NCBI GenBank assembly: GCA_050874905.1 | Contig: JBNMLP010000019.1 | Span: forward strand, 1-55,739 | Origin: NC2004 sp050874905 | GTDB lineage: Bacteria > Bacillota > Clostridia > Lachnospirales > Lachnospiraceae | DNA length: 55,739 bases | Direction: 5' to 3' | In this document: positions 33,227-42,361 of the stretch, piece after piece | How positions within the stretch are numbered: the first letter of the stretch is position 1 | Layout of the letters: each line of letters opens with the position of its first letter | Program-made: the position numbers and the translations under genes | Notes under the pieces: generated by a model | What the model saw: the letters and a program-made list of their open reading frames with translations, nothing else | Told to the model about the DNA's origin: nothing | Database searches by the model: none

Positions 33227-34480
33227 ATGAAACGATGTAGTGGATGTCTGGTTCTGATACTGTTGCTTTTGTGGTCATTTTTTTCAAAATATCAATGTCT
33301 GGAAAGCAGTACAGATACGATAAAACAGAAACCGGATTTGATGGTAACATCTTCTCCTGTGCCGGAGGCGGCATTGCCTTATACAAAGAATACCGGGGAT
33401 GTGGCAGCAAAAAAGGAACTGTCACTCTATGCCAAAAGCGCGGTATTAATGGATGCGAAAAGTCTGCGTACTTTATATGAAAAAGAGGCGGATGAAGTGC
33501 TCCCTATGGCGAGTACCACGAAGATCATGACTTGTCTGATGGCACTTTCCTATGGAAATCCGGATGATGTCGTGACGATTTCCTCGCGTGCCGCTTCCCA
33601 GCCCAAAGTGCGGTTAGGGGTAAAAGAAAAGGAGCAGTACCGTTTAGGGGATTTATTATATGCGTTGATGCTGGAGTCGGACAATGATGCTGCAGTTGCG
33701 ATCGCGGAACATGTGGGGGGCAGTGTGGAAGCGTTTTGTGCGCAGATGACGAGCCGGGCACATGATATGGGACTTTCCCATACAAGCTTTGTGACACCAA
33801 ATGGACTGGATGCGGACGGACACCATACGACTGCCAGAGAACTTGCGATGCTGGGAGCCTATGCGATCCGGCAGAAAGGTTTTTTAGAGATCGTCAATAC
33901 AAAGTCGTATACGATTACGGAGTGTACGACGAACCGTACTCATCATGTTTCCAATAAAAATGCTTTTTTAACGATGTATCCCGGCGCAATTGGGATCAAA
34001 ACCGGATATACGAGCAAAGCGTCCTACTGCTTTGTGGGTGCGGTGCAGCAAAACGATACGACACTTGTATCTGCAGTGCTTGCTTCCGGATGGTATCCGA
34101 AGAAAACATACAAATGGCAGGATACGAAAAAACTTATGGATTATGGTGTGAAAGAGTATGTCCCGGTGGCACTGTTGCATCCGGCAGTGCTTTCCAAAAC
34201 GCTTCCGGTTACAGGAGGCGTAAAGGATCAGATTCATGTAAAAGAACAAGAAAGCCTTACGGTATTGTTAAAGAAAGAGGATCAGGTAAGCTATGCGATC
34301 CAACAGGAGAAACCACTGCTTGCCCCGCTTAAAAAGGGAGAATTGGCGGCATTTCTTGTGATCAGTATCAATGGAAGAGCATTTCATAAAGTTCCGCTTT
34401 ATACGGCAGAAAATGTGAAACAGTACGATTTTTCCTGGTGCCTTAGGGTGCTTGGAAAACGGTTTTTACTTAACGGATGA
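33227..34480 (+). CDS. D-alanyl-D-alanine carboxypeptidase, second copy
   Basis: A ~417-residue class A penicillin-binding protein. A hydrophobic leader (~7-20) precedes S96-T-T-K99, S151-D-N153 and K258-T-G260. The longer open frame begins inside the cls terminator, so ATG 33227 (GGAAAG ~12 bases upstream) or ATG 33194 is the likelier start. It is only moderately similar to the enzyme at 27982, whose SxN is SAN, so the two probably act at different times or sites. The next gene begins after a fresh promoter. Confidence 0.92.
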   Translation: MKRCSGCLVLILLLLWSFFSKYQCLESSTDTIKQKPDLMVTSSPVPEAALPYTKNTGDVAAKKELSLYAKSAVLMDAKSLRTLYEKEADEVLPMASTTKIMTCLMALSYGNPDDVVTISSRAASQPKVRLGVKEKEQYRLGDLLYALMLESDNDAAVAIAEHVGGSVEAFCAQMTSRAHDMGLSHTSFVTPNGLDADGHHTTARELAMLGAYAIRQKGFLEIVNTKSYTITECTTNRTHHVSNKNAFLTMYPGAIGIKTGYTSKASYCFVGAVQQNDTTLVSAVLASGWYPKKTYKWQDTKKLMDYGVKEYVPVALLHPAVLSKTLPVTGGVKDQIHVKEQESLTVLLKKEDQVSYAIQQEKPLLAPLKKGELAAFLVISINGRAFHKVPLYTAENVKQYDFSWCLRVLGKRFLLNG

Positions 34481-34498
34481 AAAAAAGTATGCTATACT
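34470..34498 (+). promoter_or_regulatory. Promoter of the HD-protein gene
   Basis: TTAACG (34470-34475), 17 bases, TATACT (34493-34498). It covers the stop codon of the preceding carboxypeptidase gene. The next start, at 34551, fits a leader of about 46 nt. Confidence 0.5.
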
Positions 34499-34550
34499 AA
34501 GACAGCGTGTCAGAAGTGTAGAGAGTTGTATAAAGTAAGGTTGGATAAGT

Positions 34551-35042
34551 ATGAAAGAAGATAATATAGAAGAACATATTTGTGATATTCAGTATTTTGT
34601 CGATGTATTGAAGGAAGTCCGCAGTGGACGTGGTTCGCATTTTTTAGAAAGCAAGGATAATATGCAGCACGGGAGCACTACCGTATATCGTCATAGTGTC
34701 AGTGTTGCTTACCTCAGCTTTTTGCTGGCAAAACGGCTGCATCTAAAAGTGGATTACAGATCTTTGATCCGTGGTGCGCTGCTTCATGATTATTTTTTAT
34801 ATGACTGGCATGAAAAAGGGGAAAATCATCGTTTGCATGGATTTTACCACCCGAAACGTGCACTGTTAAATGCCAGAAAACATTTTGACCTCAATGGAAT
34901 TGAAGAGGATATAATTATCAAGCATATGTTTCCACTGACATTTCCAGCTCCTAAATACAAAGAGTCGGTGATCGTGTGCATTGTTGATAAGTGGATTTCT
35001 ACAAAGGAAACTCTGGCTGGGAAGAAAAAACGTGTGCGTTAA
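34551..35042 (+). CDS. HD-domain phosphohydrolase-like protein
   Basis: A 163-residue HD-superfamily protein. The metal-binding set is H in YRHSVSVAYL, H-D in ALLHDYFLYDW, H in IIKHMFPL and D in VDKWIS. The domain hydrolyses nucleotides or phosphates; the substrate is unknown. Similar small HD proteins are common in Clostridia. It is followed 16 bases later by the Xaa-Pro aminopeptidase gene. Confidence 0.85.
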   Translation: MKEDNIEEHICDIQYFVDVLKEVRSGRGSHFLESKDNMQHGSTTVYRHSVSVAYLSFLLAKRLHLKVDYRSLIRGALLHDYFLYDWHEKGENHRLHGFYHPKRALLNARKHFDLNGIEEDIIIKHMFPLTFPAPKYKESVIVCIVDKWISTKETLAGKKKRVR

Positions 35043-35058
35043 ACGAGGAGTGAGAATT

Positions 35059-36882
35059 TTGAAAGAACAGATACAATGGTTGCAGGAGGAAATGCGTTTA
35101 CAGGGCGTTTCCATTTATTATATGGGCATGGCGGATGACCACAATTCCGAATATGTCAGTGAATATTTTCGGCAGATCGCCTATTTTACCGGATTTACCG
35201 GATCAGCGGGAAGCCTTTTTGTAACAGAAACAGGTGCTTATTTGTGGACGGATGGCCGCTATTTCTTGCAGGCGGAGGAACAGCTTAGCGGAAGCGGGAT
35301 TACATCGATGCGTATGGGAGAGCCTCTGGTTCCAACGATGGAGGAGTGGCTGGCTTCCCATCTGACAGAGGAGATGGTGCTTGGCTATGATGCCAAAACA
35401 ATGACAGCCTACCAGCAGGAGCGTTTTTTCTCTGCACTTTCTTTTGCACCGCATATAAAGGCAGAGGGGAATCTTGCAGGCGACATCTGGGAGAAACAGG
35501 GAGAACGCCCGGCACTTTCCTGTTCGCCGGTGTATGAGTGGGAACTTTGCTACAGTGGTGTCAGCAGAGCAGAAAAGATCAAGCAGATCCGGCAGTTGAT
35601 GCTAAAAGCAGAATGCCGTTGTTACGTGGTAACAGAGCTTTCGGAGATTGCGTGGCTTTTGAATCTGCGGGGCAGTGACATTCCTTATCAGCCGGTATTT
35701 TTATCCTATGTGGTTTTAACCATGCAGGATGTGCTGCTTTATGTGGACAGGTATGCCGTGTCGGAATCTCTTGAAAAGAAACTGCTGGCGGACGGCATTT
35801 CGATCCGGGAATATGCCGCCTTTTATGAGGAGCTGGCTCATTGGAACGAACCATTGTGCGGAGATAAAAAGAATTTAAATGCTGCGCTTCTTAGAGAAAT
35901 AAAGAGAACCGGAGGCGCATTGCTTCCGTCCCTGATCACACCGCAAAAGGCAGTGAAAAATGAGGAGGAGCAGGAGGGAGAACGGCTGGCACATCGAAAA
36001 GATGGTGTGGCAGTAACCCGTTTTTTATACTGGCTCAAGCATTTGCCGTATGATGAGAAGGGACAACTGATAGATGAAAACCACAAGCCTGTGACAGAAA
36101 TCTCGGTGGCGGAAAAACTCAATACGTTTCGTCAGATGCAGGAGCATTACATGGAACAGAGCTTTGCCCCGATCATTGCAGCAAAGGAGCATGGTGCGAT
36201 CGTGCATTACAGTGCCACGAAAGAAACGGATGCTGTGCTTACGAAGGATACCTTTGTGCTGATGGATACCGGAGGACAGTATCTGGAGGGAACAACAGAT
36301 ATTACAAGAACAGCAGTGCTTGGACAGGCAGATCAGAAAATGAGAAAACTTTATACGGCGGTACTTCAGGGACATCTCCATTTGCAGCATGCCCTGTTTA
36401 AAAAAGGTGCCCGCGGAGAAAATCTGGACATTCTGGCAAGGCTGCCGCTTTATCGTCTGGGGCAGGATTATCTGCATGGAACCGGTCATGGAGTAGGCTG
36501 CTTTTTGAATGTACACGAGGCTCCGGTCAGTATCCGGACAAAGATTTTTAATGATGATAGAAACAGTGCTCCGTTTGAAGCGGGAATGGTTACTTCCAAT
36601 GAACCGGGGGTATATCTTGCCGGGGAGTTTGGAATCCGTCTGGAAAATCTGATGCTTTGTGTGAAAGAGGAGAGAAATGGGGCGGAGTTTTTAGGATTTG
36701 CTCCGCTTACCTTTGTTCCATGGGACAAAGATGCGATAGAAGTGAATGATCTTACTGAAGAGGAGACCGGCTGGCTGAACGAATATCAGGAGATGGTATA
36801 TGACCAGATTGGCTCAAAACTTCCGAAAGAGGAAAGAGAGTGGCTTTATAAGGTTACAAGACCATTGGGAAATGAGGTTTAA
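35059..36882 (+). CDS. pepP: Xaa-Pro aminopeptidase (M24 family)
   Basis: A ~607-residue M24 metallopeptidase removing N-terminal residues before proline. Two creatinase-like N-terminal domains (~5-300) lead to a pita-bread catalytic domain (~310-540): MDTGGQYLEGTTDITR (Asp ligands), GTGHGVGCFLNVHE (His), SNEPGVYL and RLENLMLC (Glu ligands). A C-terminal module continues to 607. TTG 35059 with GAGGAG 8 bases upstream is the start; the track's earlier ATG lies inside the HD gene. The size resembles eukaryotic-type three-domain enzymes found in many bacteria. Confidence 0.92.
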   Translation: MKEQIQWLQEEMRLQGVSIYYMGMADDHNSEYVSEYFRQIAYFTGFTGSAGSLFVTETGAYLWTDGRYFLQAEEQLSGSGITSMRMGEPLVPTMEEWLASHLTEEMVLGYDAKTMTAYQQERFFSALSFAPHIKAEGNLAGDIWEKQGERPALSCSPVYEWELCYSGVSRAEKIKQIRQLMLKAECRCYVVTELSEIAWLLNLRGSDIPYQPVFLSYVVLTMQDVLLYVDRYAVSESLEKKLLADGISIREYAAFYEELAHWNEPLCGDKKNLNAALLREIKRTGGALLPSLITPQKAVKNEEEQEGERLAHRKDGVAVTRFLYWLKHLPYDEKGQLIDENHKPVTEISVAEKLNTFRQMQEHYMEQSFAPIIAAKEHGAIVHYSATKETDAVLTKDTFVLMDTGGQYLEGTTDITRTAVLGQADQKMRKLYTAVLQGHLHLQHALFKKGARGENLDILARLPLYRLGQDYLHGTGHGVGCFLNVHEAPVSIRTKIFNDDRNSAPFEAGMVTSNEPGVYLAGEFGIRLENLMLCVKEERNGAEFLGFAPLTFVPWDKDAIEVNDLTEEETGWLNEYQEMVYDQIGSKLPKEEREWLYKVTRPLGNEV

Positions 36883-36883
36883 G

Positions 36884-37867
36884 ATGCGTTATGATCAATT
36901 GATGGCAATGGAGTGGGATGGACAGTATCATGCATTGCAATGGATGTTTTTGTTTTTTTCTTACAGTATATTAGGTTGGTGTTGGGAATCTTTTTACCAG
37001 TCGGTTTTAGAGCGAAAACTGGTAAATCGGGGATTTCTTTATGGCCCATGCATTCCACTTTATGGAGCTGGAGCGACTCTTTGCTTAATGGCAACTATGC
37101 CATTTAAAAGTCATTGGTGGATGGTCATGCTGATCGGTATGGTGGTGGCAACGGTATTAGAAGAGGTAACCGGCCGTGTTATGGAATCTCTATTTGATGT
37201 TCGTTATTGGAGCTACGAAAACTATCCCGGAAATATTGACAACTTTATCTGTATTCCGGCAACGCTTTTGTGGGGCGGATTTGCCCTGCTTGCCATGTAT
37301 GTGCTCAATGTACCGTTTGAACGGCTGCTGTTTCGTCTGCCGGTTTCTTATGTCGGTGTATTTGTTGCAGTCGTATCGCTGTTATTTGTCATTGATGTCA
37401 CCATGTCGGTGCGGGATGCACTTGATTTCAAAGAGGTTCTTTTCAGAATGGTAAATACCAAAAAAAGATTGGGATATATGCGAAAGCGTCTGGACGTGAT
37501 GATCGCATTTTACGATCAGGATCATAAATATATGGCAAAGATCCGCATGGGAATCACTTCTCCGATCGTCACATTAAAGGATGCACTGCGTTCGGTAAAG
37601 GAGCGTCTGGAAGTGTTAAATGAGATCCGTCTGGAGAAACAGGAACGGCAGGAAACACTCGAAGAACCACTGAAAGAGCTGGATGAGCTGAAGCAGGCAT
37701 ATATGGAAGAGGAGGTTACGGTAAAGCATTACAGTGACAGGATCAAACGGTATATCAACCGTCTGCTGCATTCTCACCCAAGAGCCTATGTCAAAAAAGT
37801 CGGAGGCTACGTCAAAGAAAAAGCAGTGAGCTTTAAACAGTATATCAGCGGAAGAGAAAAAGAATAA
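36884..37867 (+). CDS. CmpB-like putative ABC-transporter permease with coiled-coil tail
   Basis: A ~327-residue protein. Four to five membrane segments in the first ~185 residues carry the family features GFLYGPCIPLYGAGA, LEEVTGRVMESLF, RYWSYENYP and NIDNFICIPATLLWG (putative ABC-transporter type IV, CmpB). A charged, partly coiled-coil cytosolic C-terminus follows (~190-327). No ATPase gene is next to it, and the transport role of this family is unproven. ATG 36884 starts 1 base after the aminopeptidase stop, with GAGG 7 bases upstream. Confidence 0.82.
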   Translation: MRYDQLMAMEWDGQYHALQWMFLFFSYSILGWCWESFYQSVLERKLVNRGFLYGPCIPLYGAGATLCLMATMPFKSHWWMVMLIGMVVATVLEEVTGRVMESLFDVRYWSYENYPGNIDNFICIPATLLWGGFALLAMYVLNVPFERLLFRLPVSYVGVFVAVVSLLFVIDVTMSVRDALDFKEVLFRMVNTKKRLGYMRKRLDVMIAFYDQDHKYMAKIRMGITSPIVTLKDALRSVKERLEVLNEIRLEKQERQETLEEPLKELDELKQAYMEEEVTVKHYSDRIKRYINRLLHSHPRAYVKKVGGYVKEKAVSFKQYISGREKE

Positions 37868-37873
37868 CTGTAA

Positions 37874-37930
37874 AAAATACCCATAGGCGAAGGAAATGTA
37901 TGGCGCATTCCGATCGTCTATGGGTATTTT
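37874..37930. terminator. Bidirectional terminator between CmpB-like gene and folT
   Basis: AAAATACCCATAG (37874-37886) and CTATGGGTATTTT (37918-37930) form a perfect 13-bp stem with an inner GGAAATG/CATTCC pairing, and T-rich sequence on both strands. It ends both converging transcripts. Confidence 0.85.
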
Positions 37931-37950
37931 ATTTGGAAACTATGGTAAAA

Positions 37951-38520
37951 CTATCGTTGATGGCTGATCAACTGTGCCTTGGTCAGTGCGGCATCCAGAG
38001 ATCGGATCACCAGAAATACCAGTATCGTGGAAACGAAGAACATCGCAGCACATTTTGGAATACGGCTGACAAAGGTTGCTGTCCACGGCATGTGGTAAAG
38101 GATGCTTAAACAGGTTGTGATTCCGAAAAGTGACATCAAAAGCTCGCAGACGGCACCGAGTGCGGCACGGAAAATGGTAATGTTTTTCTTATAGAAGATA
38201 AATCCGTAGCACATACCTAAAAAGGCATAGCACAATGTGAAGCCTGGGAAGAAAGAGCCGGTTCCCGGCACGATCAGCATCTTTAACAGATCGCCTAAAG
38301 CACCGGTGAAAAATCCCATGACGGGACCACCGACCAGTCCGGCGACTGCCAGAGCAAAATATCCAAGACGGATCTCAATGATGGGAGTTAAACTGATATT
38401 GAAATACGAAAGGATGATGAAGAGTGCAATAAAGACCGCCGTATAAGCCATAAAGACGGTTTTGGAATACTGTGGTGCCAGATACGTTTTGACACGGGTG
38501 AATAGATTCTTTTTTTGCAT
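37951..38520 (-). CDS. folT: Folate ECF transporter S component
   Basis: A 189-residue membrane protein with about six hydrophobic helices, the substrate-binding S component of an energy-coupling-factor transporter for folates. The features IIEIRLGYFALAVAGLVGGPVMGFFTGALGDLLK and the FIIL...FN pattern before it fit FolT. The ATPase and T component are not in this window and are probably shared from elsewhere in the genome. GGAGGTG lies ~8 bases ahead of the ATG. The THF riboswitch upstream makes the folate assignment strong. Confidence 0.92.
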   Translation of the reverse strand: MQKKNLFTRVKTYLAPQYSKTVFMAYTAVFIALFIILSYFNISLTPIIEIRLGYFALAVAGLVGGPVMGFFTGALGDLLKMLIVPGTGSFFPGFTLCYAFLGMCYGFIFYKKNITIFRAALGAVCELLMSLFGITTCLSILYHMPWTATFVSRIPKCAAMFFVSTILVFLVIRSLDAALTKAQLISHQR

Positions 38521-38577
38521 AAAAATAACACCTCCATAAATAGTAGGTTACCGAGTATCAAATATACATCAGGGCAT

Positions 38578-38620
38578 AAAAAAGCCCACTGTATATTATG
38601 CTGCCTTACGCTACAATGGG
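38578..38620 (-). terminator. Riboswitch-controlled intrinsic terminator
   Basis: On the minus strand CCCATTGTA (38620-38612) pairs with TACAGTGGG (38593-38585, one wobble), followed by CTTTTTT. An alternative stem pairs GCTACAAT (38645-38638, right at the aptamer's 3' end) with ATTGTAGC (38617-38610), using most of the first terminator arm. The two structures exclude each other, so the element is a terminator/antiterminator switch. Confidence 0.75.
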
Positions 38621-38640
38621 GTGATAATACAACGCGGATT

Positions 38641-38743
38641 GTAGCAACGGGATGCGAACGATATACCGCAAGTTTCATACTTTTCGTCCCGGTGACAACT
38701 CCCCGTTCACCAGGCACTTAACGCATATCGATCTACTTTGCAC
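38641..38743 (-). ncRNA. Tetrahydrofolate (THF) riboswitch aptamer upstream of folT
   Basis: On the minus strand the sequence reads AGTAGAT, then GCGTTAAGTG, a GGTGAACGGG...GTTGTCACC stem, ACGAA and GCGG...CGTTCGCATCC, matching the order and conserved bases of THF riboswitches. P1 (GCAA/TTGC) and P2 (CGATAT/ATATCG) pair. It begins near the predicted transcription start at ~38743. Folate binding should stabilise P1, leave ATTGTA free for the terminator and switch folT off. This follows known folT/THF riboswitch biology; the mutually exclusive stems are directly visible. Confidence 0.88.
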
Positions 38744-38749
38744 TTGGTC

Positions 38750-38778
38750 ACTATACCACAACAAATGGGAAACATCAA
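38750..38778 (-). promoter_or_regulatory. Promoter of the folT riboswitch transcript
   Basis: On the minus strand TTGATG (38778-38773) and TATAGT (38755-38750) are separated by 17 bases. The start point near 38743 coincides with the 5' end of the THF aptamer. Confidence 0.65.
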
Positions 38779-38821
38779 TCTTTTTTTTACAAAATGTGGG
38801 AAAAAAAGATCACGATTTTGC

Positions 38822-38850
38822 TTGAAATATTGCACAAAAAGAATTATATT
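38822..38850 (+). promoter_or_regulatory. Promoter of the decarboxylase operon
   Basis: TTGAAA (38822-38827), 17 bases, TATATT (38845-38850). Divergent from folT. The leader to ATG 38920 is about 60 nt, with GGAGGG before the start. Confidence 0.6.
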
Positions 38851-38919
38851 AGAATAGGTGAAAATATGGTTTTTCCACATGGACAAACCTAAAATAAATA
38901 CAAAAATGGAGGGCTAACA

Positions 38920-40344
38920 ATGAGCAATTCAACAAATGTGTCAGCAAGACAAAGAATCGCTTCTTTACTTGATGACTCAAGCTTTGTTGAAGTTGGTAGC
39001 TACGTGACATCACGCAGCACGAACTTCAATGTATCGAATCAGGAGAATCCGGCAGATGGTGTCGTAACCGGTTACGGTGTGATTGACGGTAATTTGGTAT
39101 ACGTTTACAGCCAGGATGCGACGGTTCTTGGTGGTGCCATCGGAGAGATGCATGCGAAGAAGATCGCAAACATCTATGATATGGCAGTCAAGATGGGCGC
39201 ACCGGTGATCGGACTGATCGATTGTGCAGGATTACGTCTGCAGGAAGCAACCGACGCATTACATGGATTCGGTGAGTTATTCTACAAGCAGACTATGGCT
39301 TCCGGTGTGATCCCACAGATTACAGCTATCTTTGGATCATGTGGTGGTGGTACTGCATTGATCCCGGCATTAAGTGATTTCACTTACATGACAAAGGATG
39401 CCAAATTATTTGTCAACAGTCCAAATGCTTTAGAGGGCAACTTTGAAGGAAAATGCGATACAGCATCTGCTGCATTCCAGAGCGAGAAGACCGGCAATGT
39501 AGATGGTGTATTTGAAACAGAGGGTGAAGTTTTAGGACAGATCCGTCAGTTAGTAAGCATTTTACCTGCAAACAATGAGACAGAGGCATGGGATGCTGAG
39601 TGTACCGATGACTTAAACCGTGCGATTGCTGGTATGGAAGGTTATAAAAATGACGCTAAGAGCGCTTTGATCGCAATGTCAGACAACAACTTCTTCTTAG
39701 AGACAAAGAAGGATTATGCAACCGGTATTGTGACCGGATTTATCAAGTTAAACGGTGCAACCGTTGGTTGTGTGGCAAACCAGCAGTTAGAGAGCAACGG
39801 AGAGGTATGTGTCGGATGCCTGACCAAAGCAGCAGAGTTCGTAGAGTTCTGTGATGCATTTGAGATCCCGGTTGTTACTTTAACAAATGTAACAAGCTTC
39901 AAGGCTTCTAGCTGCAGCGAGAAGAAGATTGCAAAGGCTGCAGCAAAGCTGATCTATACCTATGCCAATGCAACGGTGCCAAAGGTAACCGTACTGATCG
40001 GAGAGGCATTTGGTACTCCTGCATTAGTAATGGGTGCAAAGGCAACAGGCGCAGATATCGTATACGCTTGGCCTAGTGCAACATTCTCTACTATGGATGC
40101 CAAAGCAGCAGTGAAGATCATGTATGCAGAGGAGATCACCAAGGCAGATGACCAGAATGCATTCATCAAAGAGAAGGCAGACGAGTTTGTTGAGACACAG
40201 TCCAGCGCAATGGCTGCTGCAAAACGCGGCTACATCGATGATATCATTGAGCCGGATGCAACAAGAAAACGTGTGATCGCCGCACTTGAGATGCTCTACA
40301 CCAAGAGAGAGGATCGTCCATCCAAGAAACATGGAACAGTATAG
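38920..40344 (+). CDS. 12S-type acyl-CoA carboxyltransferase (MmdA/PccB-like)
   Basis: A 474-residue carboxyltransferase of the crotonase superfamily, like methylmalonyl-CoA decarboxylase alpha, propionyl-CoA carboxylase beta and the 12S subunit of transcarboxylase. It has two homologous halves: an N-terminal one (VVTGYGVIDGNLVYVYSQD, LIDCAGLRLQEA, GSCGGGTALIPAL) and a C-terminal one (GIVTGFIKLNGATVGCVANQ, IGEAFGTPALVMG, YAWPSATFSTM). It moves CO2 between an acyl-CoA and biotin on the carrier encoded two genes downstream. It is slightly shorter than the usual ~510. Methylmalonyl-CoA is a likely substrate but not proven. Confidence 0.88.
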   Translation: MSNSTNVSARQRIASLLDDSSFVEVGSYVTSRSTNFNVSNQENPADGVVTGYGVIDGNLVYVYSQDATVLGGAIGEMHAKKIANIYDMAVKMGAPVIGLIDCAGLRLQEATDALHGFGELFYKQTMASGVIPQITAIFGSCGGGTALIPALSDFTYMTKDAKLFVNSPNALEGNFEGKCDTASAAFQSEKTGNVDGVFETEGEVLGQIRQLVSILPANNETEAWDAECTDDLNRAIAGMEGYKNDAKSALIAMSDNNFFLETKKDYATGIVTGFIKLNGATVGCVANQQLESNGEVCVGCLTKAAEFVEFCDAFEIPVVTLTNVTSFKASSCSEKKIAKAAAKLIYTYANATVPKVTVLIGEAFGTPALVMGAKATGADIVYAWPSATFSTMDAKAAVKIMYAEEITKADDQNAFIKEKADEFVETQSSAMAAAKRGYIDDIIEPDATRKRVIAALEMLYTKREDRPSKKHGTV

Positions 40345-40359
40345 TAAGGAGTGAAGCAA

Positions 40360-40710
40360 ATGTTATTAGCGATTGAAAGTAATACGTCAATGACAGAGGC
40401 ACTGGCCAATACCTGTATGGGTATCGGAACCGTGTTTGTGATGTTGATTTTTATTTCTCTGATCATCAGCTTATTTGGCTTTATTCCGAAGATTGAAGCT
40501 TCTATAAAGGCAAAGAAAGCTGCTTCAGATGCAGAACCTGTAAAGGCTGCGCCGGCAGCACCTAAGAAGGCACCGGCAGCATCTGGTGATCTGATGAATG
40601 ATGCACAGTTAGTGGCAGTCATTACAGCAGCGATCATGGCAGCGAGTGAAGGTGCAGGAACAACAAGTAAAGATCAGTTGATTGTACGCTCCATCAGACG
40701 TGCAAGATAG
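40360..40710 (+). CDS. OadG-like small subunit of sodium-pump decarboxylase
   Basis: A ~116-residue protein with one N-terminal membrane helix (~20-39), an Ala/Pro/Lys-rich linker and a C-terminal segment with DAQLVAVITAAIMAASEG, a pattern of gamma/delta subunits (OadG/MmdD) which assemble the complex. The start is ATG 40360 with TAAGGAG 8 bases upstream. It sits between the carboxyltransferase and the biotin carrier genes, as in other sodium-pump decarboxylase operons. Confidence 0.82.
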   Translation: MLLAIESNTSMTEALANTCMGIGTVFVMLIFISLIISLFGFIPKIEASIKAKKAASDAEPVKAAPAAPKKAPAASGDLMNDAQLVAVITAAIMAASEGAGTTSKDQLIVRSIRRAR

Positions 40711-40744
40711 TATAATTATTGAATTAGTTTAGGAGGATTTCTCA

Positions 40745-41119
40745 ATGAAGAATTATAGAATTACAGTAAATGGTACCGCTTATGATGTAGCAGTAGAAGA
40801 GATGGGTGCAAGCGCATCTGCACCAGTGGCAGCCGCTCCTGTAGCAGCAGCTCCAGCCGCACCTGCAGCAGCACCGGCTGCTCCACAGGCTTCCGGCGCA
40901 AAGGGTGGCGTTAGTGTTGTTGCTCCAATGCCTGGTAAAGTATTATCTATCAAGGCGTCTGTAGGACAGAGCGTGTCTAAGGGAGATGTAGTTCTCGTAT
41001 TAGAGGCAATGAAGATGGAGAACGAGATCGTTGCACCTGAGGATGGTACGATTGCAAGTATTGATGTTGCAGAGGGTGCATCTGTAGATGCAGGTGCTAC
41101 ATTAGCAACTTTGAATTAA
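40745..41119 (+). CDS. Biotin carboxyl carrier protein (MmdC/1.3S-like)
   Basis: A 124-residue carrier. An N-terminal strand region is joined by a long Ala/Pro linker (~25-50) to a biotinyl domain (~53-124) in which K90 of LEAMKME is the biotin attachment site. It shuttles carboxyl groups between the two carboxyltransferases and the OadB pump. TAGGAGG is upstream. The protein resembles transcarboxylase 1.3S and the biotin subunit of methylmalonyl-CoA decarboxylase. Confidence 0.93.
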   Translation: MKNYRITVNGTAYDVAVEEMGASASAPVAAAPVAAAPAAPAAAPAAPQASGAKGGVSVVAPMPGKVLSIKASVGQSVSKGDVVLVLEAMKMENEIVAPEDGTIASIDVAEGASVDAGATLATLN

Positions 41120-41173
41120 TTCGTTAGTTCATAGACTTTCAATCTAGTATTATCACAGGAGGTAAAACCGAAC

Positions 41174-42304
41174 ATGGATTATGTAGTTACTACATTGAAA
41201 AACTTGGCTGAGCAGACAGCATTTGCCAACCTGTACTGGGGCAATTATGTGATGATTTTGGTAGCCTTCTTTTTCTTATATTTAGCAATTCGAAAAGGCT
41301 TTGAGCCTTTGTTATTAGTCCCAATCTCATTCGGTATGTTGTTGTCCAACATGTTTCCGGATATTATTGCGGACGGTGGTTTAATGCACTTTTTCTACCA
41401 GTTGGATGAATGGAGTATCTTACCTTCATTGATCTTCCTCGGTGTAGGTGCGATGACGGATTTCGGTCCGTTGATTGCCAATCCAAAGAGCTTCCTTCTT
41501 GGTGCGGCAGCGCAGTTTGGTATTTATGCTGCGTATTTCTTAGCAATGTTAATGGGATTCAATGGATTAGAAGCAGCAGCGATCTCAATCATCGGTGGTG
41601 CAGATGGTCCGACTTCCATTTTCTTAGCTGGTAAGTTAGGTCTTGGTGGAACCCTGATGGGACCGATCGCCGTGGCAGCATATTCTTACATGGCACTCGT
41701 TCCGGTTATCCAGCCACCGATCATGAAATTATTGACTACGGAGAAAGAACGTAAGATCAAGATGGAGCAGCTTCGTCCTGTTTCCAAATTAGAGCGTATC
41801 TTATTCCCAATCGTGGTTACCGTTGTAGTTGTACTGGTACTTCCTACCACCGCACCATTGGTTGGTATGTTAATGCTTGGTAACCTGTTTAGAGAGTCAG
41901 GCGTGGTAAAGCAGTTGACCGAAACCGCTTCCAATGCTCTGATGTATATCGTTGTTATCTTACTGGGTACTTCTGTAGGTGCTACTACTACAGCCCAGAA
42001 CTTCTTAAAGATGAGTACCATCAAGATCGTTATCTTAGGTCTGGTTGCATTTGCCTTTGGTACGGCAGCCGGTGTATTATTCGGTAAGATCATGTGTAAG
42101 GTAACAGGTGGAAAGGTAAATCCATTGATTGGTTCTGCCGGAGTTTCCGCAGTACCAATGGCAGCCCGTGTATCCCAGAAGGTTGGTGCAGAGGCAGATC
42201 CTACCAACTTCCTGTTAATGCATGCAATGGGACCAAACGTAGCTGGTGTAATTGGTACAGCCGTAGCTGCTGGAACCTTTATGGCGATCTTTGGAGTATT
42301 CTAA
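41174..42304 (+). CDS. Sodium-pumping decarboxylase beta subunit (OadB/GcdB/MmdB)
   Basis: A 376-residue integral membrane protein with ~10 helices. It decarboxylates carboxybiotin and pumps sodium ions outward. Family motifs are FLGVGAMTDFGPLIANP, the conserved IIGGADGPTSIFLAGKL with the sodium-site Asp, and GSAGVSAVPMAARV. AGGAGG precedes the ATG. Its presence means the operon conserves energy as a sodium gradient. Confidence 0.95.
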   Translation: MDYVVTTLKNLAEQTAFANLYWGNYVMILVAFFFLYLAIRKGFEPLLLVPISFGMLLSNMFPDIIADGGLMHFFYQLDEWSILPSLIFLGVGAMTDFGPLIANPKSFLLGAAAQFGIYAAYFLAMLMGFNGLEAAAISIIGGADGPTSIFLAGKLGLGGTLMGPIAVAAYSYMALVPVIQPPIMKLLTTEKERKIKMEQLRPVSKLERILFPIVVTVVVVLVLPTTAPLVGMLMLGNLFRESGVVKQLTETASNALMYIVVILLGTSVGATTTAQNFLKMSTIKIVILGLVAFAFGTAAGVLFGKIMCKVTGGKVNPLIGSAGVSAVPMAARVSQKVGAEADPTNFLLMHAMGPNVAGVIGTAVAAGTFMAIFGVF

Positions 42305-42361
42305 AAAGAGCCGATCACAACATGTCAGAATATTTGTTTAGATAATTAGGAGGAATAAGAA

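Noticed and set aside
38563..38600. AATATACA/TGTATATT hairpin in the folT leader as the terminator
   Set aside because: It has no T-run on the minus strand after the stem; the CCCATTGTA/TACAGTGGG stem directly before CTTTTTT is the better terminator.
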